This document shows, piece after piece, positions 58,341-64,000 of a DNA stretch of 64,000 nt. Made by a program: the position numbers and the translations under genes. Every line of letters begins with the position of its first letter. Position 1 is the stretch's first letter. Below the pieces are notes generated by a model, which saw nothing but the letters and a program-made list of their open reading frames with translations, had not been told where the DNA came from and did no database searches. The stretch is from Lachnospiraceae bacterium (GTDB lineage Bacteria; Bacillota; Clostridia; Lachnospirales; Lachnospiraceae), in NCBI GenBank assembly GCA_900768755.1, contig CAAGDV010000027.1:1-64000 (forward strand), written 5' to 3'.

Positions 58341-59078
58341 CTACTCCTCATACAATGCCATTACCTCGGGCGTGTATCTGCCTTCCTCGCGGTAAATAAT
58401 CAAAGGCGCCTCCACGCGCAGGTTAGGCCTGCCACCCCTTATGCCTTCAATCAGAACCATATTCGCCTCGCGATTGGCAAACGGGTGCACAAAACGGATT
58501 CTCTTCGGTTCAATGCGGTATTTTCGCATTGCATCATATATGTCGCTCAGCCTGTGTGGTCTGTGTACCATATAAAATCTTCCGCCCGGCTTTAACACCC
58601 TCGCTGCCGCCGCAACAACATCATCGAGCGTGCACAGAATCTCATGCCGCGCTATTGCCTTATGGCTGTCCGGGTTTTTCAGCCCGTGATTCTCGTTCAT
58701 ATACGGCGGATTGCTTGTAACAACATCAAAAGAAGCCCCGGCAAAAATTTTCGAGGCCTCTTTAATATCCCCTTTGACAATGTCAACCGAATCCTCAATT
58801 CCGTTTAGGGCCACACTTCGTCTGGCCAAGTCCACATTTATATCCTGAATTTCGAGTCCTGTAAAATGAGCACCCTCCGTACGCGCTTTCAAAAGAATGG
58901 GAATTATTCCGTTTCCGCATCCCAAATCCAGAACCCGCTCCTCTTTTCCGACTCTTGCAAAACCGCACAGCAAAACAGCGTCCATTCCAAAACAGAATAC
59001 CTCCGAGTTCTGGATTATTCTGTATCCGTTGCGCTGCAAATCGTCAATGCGCTCATTCTCTTTCAGATTAATTGTCAT
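58341..59078 (-). CDS. trmN6: tRNA1(Val) adenine-37 N6-methyltransferase (YfiC/TrmN6-like)
   Basis: 245 residues. SAM-binding motif VLDLGCGNGIIPILL and catalytic SNPPYMNENHG. N-terminal FCFGMDAVLLCGFA is typical. Overlaps the ricT 3' end by 11 nt. Confidence 0.92.
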   Translation of the reverse strand: MTINLKENERIDDLQRNGYRIIQNSEVFCFGMDAVLLCGFARVGKEERVLDLGCGNGIIPILLKARTEGAHFTGLEIQDINVDLARRSVALNGIEDSVDIVKGDIKEASKIFAGASFDVVTSNPPYMNENHGLKNPDSHKAIARHEILCTLDDVVAAAARVLKPGGRFYMVHRPHRLSDIYDAMRKYRIEPKRIRFVHPFANREANMVLIEGIRGGRPNLRVEAPLIIYREEGRYTPEVMALYEE

Positions 59079-59982
59079 CTAATTTAGATTTTCCTTCCTT
59101 GCGCTCAAGTTCCTCAAGCGCACGAACATCCGCATCAGAAATATCATCCCTGTTGCTGCGTCTTTTTCTCGGCTTAAACTTGAGCTCTGATACCTTGTAC
59201 TCTTTGATATCCTTATCATCATTGTCGAGCGACACAATTACTTTTACAAGCTGTCTCAGAACATTTACGCTGTGAACCTCGCCCGAGAGTCCGTCTATCG
59301 TGGTAACCTTATCGCCTACCTCGGGAAGCTTGCTGTTAAGGTACTCATATGTGTCCTCCTCGTTTTTGAGGCAGCACATAAGCCTTCCGCACACGCCGGA
59401 AATCTTTGTGGGATTGAGCGAAAGGTTCTGCTCTTTTGCCATCTTAATGGAAACCGGAATAAACTCGGAAAGATATGATTTACAGCAAAGTTCACGTCCG
59501 CAAATTCCCAGACCGCCGCGGATTTTGGTCTCATCCCTGACGCCAATCTGGCGGAGCTCAATCCTGGTTCTGAAAACCGCTGCCAAATCTTTTACAAGCT
59601 CACGGAAATCAATTCGTCCGTCCGCGGTAAAATAAAACAGTATCTTGTTATTGTCAAAAGTATATTCAACATCAATGAGCTTCATCTCAAGCCCGTGCTT
59701 TTTAATCTTCTCAAGGCAGATTCCGAAAGCCTCCTTGGACTTGACCGCATTGGCGGCCTCCTTCCGGTCGTCCTCCTGTGTTGCAATTCTTATAACGGCT
59801 TTCAGCGGAAGAACAACCTGGTCCTCGCTGACCTCCTTAATTCCCATAACAACATTGCCGTACTCGATGCCTCTTGCGGTCTCAACTATAACGTGCTGTC
59901 CTTTTGTAATGGGCATATCAAGCGGGTCAAAAAAGTATATCTTTCCTGCCTGCCTGAATCTTACACCGATAACTTTTATCAT
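59068..59982 (-). CDS. ricT: PSP1-domain protein RicT (YaaT)
   Basis: 304 residues. PSP1 domain with cysteine motifs CGRELCCKSYL and CGRLMCCLKNEE that hold an iron-sulfur cluster in the RicAFT complex. In Bacillus the complex supports RNase Y-dependent mRNA processing and sporulation/competence signalling. Starts 2 nt after holB ends. Confidence 0.93.
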   Translation of the reverse strand: MIKVIGVRFRQAGKIYFFDPLDMPITKGQHVIVETARGIEYGNVVMGIKEVSEDQVVLPLKAVIRIATQEDDRKEAANAVKSKEAFGICLEKIKKHGLEMKLIDVEYTFDNNKILFYFTADGRIDFRELVKDLAAVFRTRIELRQIGVRDETKIRGGLGICGRELCCKSYLSEFIPVSIKMAKEQNLSLNPTKISGVCGRLMCCLKNEEDTYEYLNSKLPEVGDKVTTIDGLSGEVHSVNVLRQLVKVIVSLDNDDKDIKEYKVSELKFKPRKRRSNRDDISDADVRALEELERKEGKSKLDDN

Positions 59983-59984
59983 AA

Positions 59985-60971
59985 TCAGTTCTCCTTAATA
60001 TTTAGTAACATAAGTTCAATTGCCAGATCGAAGTTGACATTCGCCGCAAGTCGCGCCTTGCACACTTCCAGTCCGCGCAGAATGTTCTCAATTCCTTCAT
60101 ACGAGCTCTGGCTCGCCTGTTTTCTGATCTGGTTGGCCTCGTCGATAAACACCAGATTGTTGAGGTCTTTTGTCACCTTGAACAAAAGAACATCGCGATA
60201 CCACATCTGCAGAATATCAATATAGTCGTATATGCTTATTTTGTACTCGGACACCTTCTTAACCGCGTCCAGCAAATCGGCAATGTCATACGAATACACA
60301 TTGCGCACGAGATTCAACGCGTCATCCCTGATATTGCGAAAATCCTGTGAGTCGGCGAGAAGAACCGCTTTCCCGATTCTGCCCTGGGCATACGCCGCAC
60401 ACATTTTGGCTTCGTATTCCGTAAGGCCGTGCTTTCTGCACAGATACTCCTCCACCAGAGAATCGCGCACCGGTCGGAAATTCAAAGTCACGCACCTCGA
60501 CAATATTGTGGGAAGAAAAACCTGGTCATTGTTGGTCAAAAATATAATGACACTGTATTCCGGCGGTTCCTCAATTGTCTTAAGGACTGCATTCTGCGCC
60601 TGCACCGTGAGTTTCTCCGCCTCGTCCACCACGTAAACCTTGTATCTGCTGCTGTAGGGCTTAATCTGAATATCGCCCACCAGCTGGTCGCGCACATCGT
60701 CCACGCCGATTGTTGCCTTCTCGTGCGTAACCCAGATTAAATCTCCGTTGTTTCCGGATGCAACCTTTTTACACGACGGACATTCTCCGCAGCCCTCATC
60801 TGCTCCCCGCTCACAAAGCAACGCCTGCGCAAAAGCGCGAGCCATCATTTTTTTGCCTGAACCGTCCTCGCCGTTAAAAATATAGGCGTGACTGACCTTG
60901 TCCGTCTTGACGGAATTCTTAAGCTGCTCAATTATTTTCTCGTGCCCTACAATATCATTATAAAGTGACAT
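59985..60971 (-). CDS. holB: DNA polymerase III delta' subunit
   Basis: 328 residues; ATG at 60969-60971 with GGAGG 6 nt upstream. Clamp-loader AAA+ features: YIFNGEDGSGKKMMARAFAQ (Walker A), zinc knuckle CGECPSCKK, VVDEAEKLTVQAQNAVLKTI and sensor 1 LTNNDQVFLPTILSRC. Loads the beta clamp in replication. 13 nt behind yaaR. Confidence 0.95.
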   Translation of the reverse strand: MSLYNDIVGHEKIIEQLKNSVKTDKVSHAYIFNGEDGSGKKMMARAFAQALLCERGADEGCGECPSCKKVASGNNGDLIWVTHEKATIGVDDVRDQLVGDIQIKPYSSRYKVYVVDEAEKLTVQAQNAVLKTIEEPPEYSVIIFLTNNDQVFLPTILSRCVTLNFRPVRDSLVEEYLCRKHGLTEYEAKMCAAYAQGRIGKAVLLADSQDFRNIRDDALNLVRNVYSYDIADLLDAVKKVSEYKISIYDYIDILQMWYRDVLLFKVTKDLNNLVFIDEANQIRKQASQSSYEGIENILRGLEVCKARLAANVNFDLAIELMLLNIKEN

Positions 60972-60984
60972 ACGTAACCTCCGA

Positions 60985-61428
60985 CTATGCAACCATATCC
61001 AACAGCAATCCTCTAATCTCACCTACTTTGTTAAGAATTGCAAGATTATCCTTCTCATCCTTCACCAGTTCCTTTGCAAGCTCATCAAGATTCTGATCAA
61101 CCAGCCGCACGATTCCGTACACACGATGCCTTCCGCGCCTGTCCAAAAAATTCTCGCGCGAAAACTCATGCGAATGTGTAACTACCTCGTTCATAAAATC
61201 TTTAACAAGGCTTCTGTACTTCTTCATGTCTGCAACATCCATATGCTTGGCTATTTTGTCGCCCTGGGCAGTTATCTGATCCATAAGGGAAGTTATCCTG
61301 TTCTGGAGATCCTTCTCCTCAATATTGCTGACCAGCATAAATTTGAAAGCGCCGTCATCCGTGGGCTTTGAAGCAGAAGCTGATGCTACAGGCGTGTTCG
61401 CTGACACTTCACTGACCTTAATTGCCAT
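60985..61428 (-). CDS. yaaR: YaaR family protein (DUF327)
   Basis: 147 residues, helical. Pattern FKFMLVSNIEEKDLQNRITSL, KYRSLVKDFMNEVV, FLDRRGRHRVYGIVRLVDQN. Function unknown; conserved partner of holB in Firmicutes. Confidence 0.92.
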   Translation of the reverse strand: MAIKVSEVSANTPVASASASKPTDDGAFKFMLVSNIEEKDLQNRITSLMDQITAQGDKIAKHMDVADMKKYRSLVKDFMNEVVTHSHEFSRENFLDRRGRHRVYGIVRLVDQNLDELAKELVKDEKDNLAILNKVGEIRGLLLDMVA

Positions 61429-61458
61429 AAGCTGCCTCCTGTCTGAAAAATAAGTATA

Positions 61459-62046
61459 TCACATTCCGTCGATATCTGCCAATATCTCCTTTACACATTG
61501 TTCAATATTACCATTCACATATCTTCGTGTAATTCCCGATTCGGCAAGTCTTTTCTCGGAAAAATCCTCTTCATCCGCCAGAAATCTCCGGCACATCTCC
61601 TGATAGGACGGGCGCTCCTGTCGCTCCTCCCGTTCAAGGGCTCTCCTGATTCTTACGGAATCCTCAACCTCTATATATATCGGAACAATTTTGTCTTTTC
61701 CGTAGTATTCACAGAACTTGCGGTACACATCAAGAGTTCCGATTATCAGATACTTGTCCGGACCGCAGATATCAATCTGTCCGTCGTCCACGGTAAAATA
61801 GTGCCACGGACCAAAAACCGTATTGTATGTCCTTTTCTCGATAATTTTTCCCTCTTTTTCAAACCGCGCCAGCTCACCGGCATCAGAGAAAAAATACTCC
61901 ACTCCGTTCTGCTCGCCGTCTCTTTGGGGTCTTGTGGTATAGATAACCACATCTTTAAGCGCGCCCTCCCTTAAGGACTTTATCTCCTTATATACAGTAT
62001 CCTTGCCAACGGAGCTTTTTCCCATCAAAATAAATATTTTTGCCAT
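61459..62046 (-). CDS. gmk: Guanylate kinase family protein
   Basis: 195 residues. P-loop FILMGKSSVGKDTVYKEI, TTRPQRDGEQNGVEYFFSD, KRTYNTVFGPWHYFTVDDGQ. It is a divergent guanylate kinase standing where Bacillus has thymidylate kinase (tmk) in this cluster; a second canonical gmk may exist elsewhere. Stop of the previous gene abuts its ATG with no gap. Confidence 0.85.
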   Translation of the reverse strand: MAKIFILMGKSSVGKDTVYKEIKSLREGALKDVVIYTTRPQRDGEQNGVEYFFSDAGELARFEKEGKIIEKRTYNTVFGPWHYFTVDDGQIDICGPDKYLIIGTLDVYRKFCEYYGKDKIVPIYIEVEDSVRIRRALEREERQERPSYQEMCRRFLADEEDFSEKRLAESGITRRYVNGNIEQCVKEILADIDGM

Positions 62047-63429
62047 CTAATTTTCCACAACCTTTATCTTTTTATCGGGCGAAATGCCCTGTATACCAAA
62101 ACCCGCGGACATGTATTCCTCAATCTGCGCCGCAATCGCGTCCGTAATCCGCTCTCCCGGTGCAAGCCAGGGAATTCCGGGCGGATATACATACACATAG
62201 TCGGCCGCGATGCGCCCTGACGACTCCGAAAGCCCCAGCATCGAACTTTTTCCGTCATACGCCTCTGTAATCCCAATCACTGCCAAAGCGTGCGGCGCGG
62301 ACTTAATCTCCACCGATGTTTTGGTTTCTGCCTGCCTGTCAATCTCCGTAATTGCCTCGTAAAGCCGCATAAAGCCCTGCTCTGAATCCATGCAAGAGGT
62401 CATTGCCACCACATAATTTAGCGACGCCATCTCCGACTCAATATGATACCGGCTCCGCAAAATTTCCGAAAGCTTAAGTCCGCTCATGGTGGTTCGGTCC
62501 GTGCAGATTACTATTTTACCCCAATCGTACAGGGCATCCGTCTCAAAAAGCCACAGTTTTTTTAACGCCCTAAGACTTTTTCTAAATCCCATCAGCCTGT
62601 CGGCGTACTTCTCATGAGCGGCCTGCCCACTGCTCTTAAGCATGTCGTAGCATTGCTCCATTCCCGCCAAAAGAACATACGAGGGACTGCTGGTATTGTA
62701 TATTGAAACATATCTTTTGATATGCTCCGCATCAACATGGTCACCCTTTATGCAGATTATCGCACTCTGGGTCAGTGCGGGTAAGGTTTTGTGCAGGCTC
62801 ATAACCACTATATCCGCGCCGCAGCTTAACGGATTATCGGGAAAACTGCCGCAGAACCCAAGATGCGCCCCGTGCGCCGCGTCCACAATCAAAACAGCAT
62901 TGTGCCCGTGGCATATGCCGGCAATCGCCCTGACATCGGACACCACGCCTTCATAAGTAGGCGAGGTTATAAACACCGTCCTGCATTCAGGATTCTCCGT
63001 CAGATACTTATCCACATCTTCCGGCTCAATCGAAAGACTTATCCCCGAATTCGGATGAAGTCCGGGGTAAAGATATCCCACCTTCAGGTTCCTGATATAT
63101 GCACAATTGTATGCCGATTTGTGGCTGTTTCTTGCCATCAGTATATGTCCCCCCAGGGGCACCTGCGAAGAGATTGCCGCAAGCACACCGGAAGTACTTC
63201 CGTTCACCAGAAGCCATGCGCAATCCGCCCCGTACATCTGCGCCCATCCATGGTTCAGGTCAAAAAGCACCTCCGTGGGATGGTTCAAATCATCAAAGCC
63301 TTCAATCTCGGTTATATCCAGATTGTACGGAAGCTGCGAAGAAAGGGACACACGCTTGTGTCCCGGCATATGAAACGGATACATATCCGACTGCGCATTC
63401 CCGGTTAATCTGTTCGTCAACTCACCCAT
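62047..63429 (-). CDS. Orn/Lys/Arg decarboxylase family PLP enzyme
   Basis: 460 residues, the short (YaaO/SpeA-like) form. PLP features: VNGSTSGVLAAISSQ, VDAAHGAHLGFCG, Schiff-base Lys in VMSLHKTLPALTQSAII. Likely decarboxylates arginine or lysine to start polyamine or cadaverine formation; exact substrate not certain. Sits at the head of the gmk-yaaR-holB cluster as in Bacillus. Confidence 0.92.
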   Translation of the reverse strand: MGELTNRLTGNAQSDMYPFHMPGHKRVSLSSQLPYNLDITEIEGFDDLNHPTEVLFDLNHGWAQMYGADCAWLLVNGSTSGVLAAISSQVPLGGHILMARNSHKSAYNCAYIRNLKVGYLYPGLHPNSGISLSIEPEDVDKYLTENPECRTVFITSPTYEGVVSDVRAIAGICHGHNAVLIVDAAHGAHLGFCGSFPDNPLSCGADIVVMSLHKTLPALTQSAIICIKGDHVDAEHIKRYVSIYNTSSPSYVLLAGMEQCYDMLKSSGQAAHEKYADRLMGFRKSLRALKKLWLFETDALYDWGKIVICTDRTTMSGLKLSEILRSRYHIESEMASLNYVVAMTSCMDSEQGFMRLYEAITEIDRQAETKTSVEIKSAPHALAVIGITEAYDGKSSMLGLSESSGRIAADYVYVYPPGIPWLAPGERITDAIAAQIEEYMSAGFGIQGISPDKKIKVVEN

Positions 63430-63436
63430 ACTTCTC

Positions 63437-64000
63437 CTAGCTATACTTCTTAATCAGCTCATCTATTTTGTTCATGTCCTGACTCACTGCGTTCGAAACA
63501 TTGTCTTTTTTTATCTCAAAAGCCACCTGCACATAATCTCTTTCCGCCTGCGCTTCATAAAGTATTCTCACATTCTCGTCCCTCATATCCTTATCGGAAT
63601 ATGAAAGCGCCCTCACTGCGTCAAGATATCCAAGCTGCATCCGGTAAACTGCTCCGCGCGCGGTAAAATCCAGCGTTCCGTTCAAAAATTCACCGATGGA
63701 CCTGATCGGCTTAATCAGTACAAACTCTGCATCCTCAAATCTGTCCTCATTAATCCTGCTTTCCGGCGACAGCCCCACAACTATAAAATGCCTTATTCCC
63801 TCGGCGTAAAGCGGCGCAATCGGCATATTGTCGCTCAGCCCGCCGTCTCTGTGAACCTCGCCGCCAATAATCACCGGCTCATATATTGCCGGAAGCGCAG
63901 ACGACGCCAAAAGTATATTTTTTATCTCTTCTCCCGGCCTGTAATTCAGGGAATGGTACCGCGGTTTGTTCATAACCGTGGTCGTAGCATATATGCTTTT
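63437..64000 (-). CDS. Patatin-like phospholipase (C-terminal part, runs off right edge)
   Basis: The frame is open to the window end, beyond the ATG at 63973; upstream codons (KSIYATTTVMNK) fit a patatin core. Visible: ASSALPAIYEPV and the catalytic Asp in HRDGGLSDNMPIAPL. The nucleophile GxSxG is outside the window. Probably an intracellular or membrane-linked acyl hydrolase. 7 nt before the decarboxylase gene. Confidence 0.85.
   Translation of the reverse strand, partial: KSIYATTTVMNKPRYHSLNYRPGEEIKNILLASSALPAIYEPVIIGGEVHRDGGLSDNMPIAPLYAEGIRHFIVVGLSPESRINEDRFEDAEFVLIKPIRSIGEFLNGTLDFTARGAVYRMQLGYLDAVRALSYSDKDMRDENVRILYEAQAERDYVQVAFEIKKDNVSNAVSQDMNKIDELIKKYS

Overview
This window looks like the chromosome of a motile, anaerobic, low-to-mid GC Clostridia, most likely a Lachnospiraceae. 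The evidence is the mix of genes: a yaaR-holB-ricT-trmN6-rsmI housekeeping cluster, PerR with reverse rubrerythrin, a monomeric [FeFe] hydrogenase, flagellin-FliS-DUF6240, a complete Firmicutes-style Tad/Flp pilus operon, glgB, and many SD-led genes with Gram-positive lipoprotein signals. Species cannot be fixed from the sequence alone.

Layout. 1-2.4 kb: the start of a truncated gene, a membrane-anchored protein and a phosphodiester glycosidase. 2.5-7.1 kb: an AT-rich accessory island directly behind a tRNA-Pro whose 3' end is duplicated. It carries a SymE-like toxin, an Abi (HEPN, AbiF-like) protein preceded by a small hairpin RNA with its own promoter, two small unknown genes, a chimeric serine-recombinase/secreted-domain ORF, an XRE repressor with repeated 10-bp operator-like sites, and a decayed DUF3800 gene behind a structured RNA. 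7.2-15.7 kb: yegP, an orphan solute-binding lipoprotein with broken neighbours, citrate synthase with threonine aldolase, larE, and a large lipoprotein with an HExxH motif. 15.8-22 kb: tRNA-Lys, then a minus-strand operon with a coupled leader ORF, a small secreted protein, two lipoproteins and a three-part ABC transporter. 22-32.4 kb: ECF S-component with hydrogenase, a secreted papain-like protease pair, a repeat-rich gap, rubrerythrin/PerR, small enzymes, and a flavin reductase-SCP2 fusion.

32.4-45.1 kb is one long minus-strand Tad pilus operon (prepilin peptidase, CpaE, TadA, TadB, TadC, Flp pilin, DUF5702, TadE, second peptidase, TadE, FHA protein) driven by a good promoter near 45.2 kb. 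The Flp pilin gene is split: its first 24 codons lie at 40516-40588 and its tail at 37436-37532. Between them sits a 2.98-kb foreign insertion on the opposite strand carrying a Tn554 TnpC-like DUF6262 protein, a ParM-type actin, a ParR-like partner and one unknown gene, with no recognisable recombinase. I consider this the most notable object in the window.

45.3-64 kb: a DUF2508 protein and MATE exporter, flagellin/FliS/DUF6240, glgB, an MraY-like transferase, a three-gene secreted-surface module (BIG2/InlB-type repeats), and the housekeeping cluster ending in a patatin-like gene that runs off the right edge.

Several accessory genes (6.3-10 kb and the pilin tail) carry single-base indels. 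Core genes are intact, so these may be real decay, but read-level errors cannot be excluded from sequence alone.
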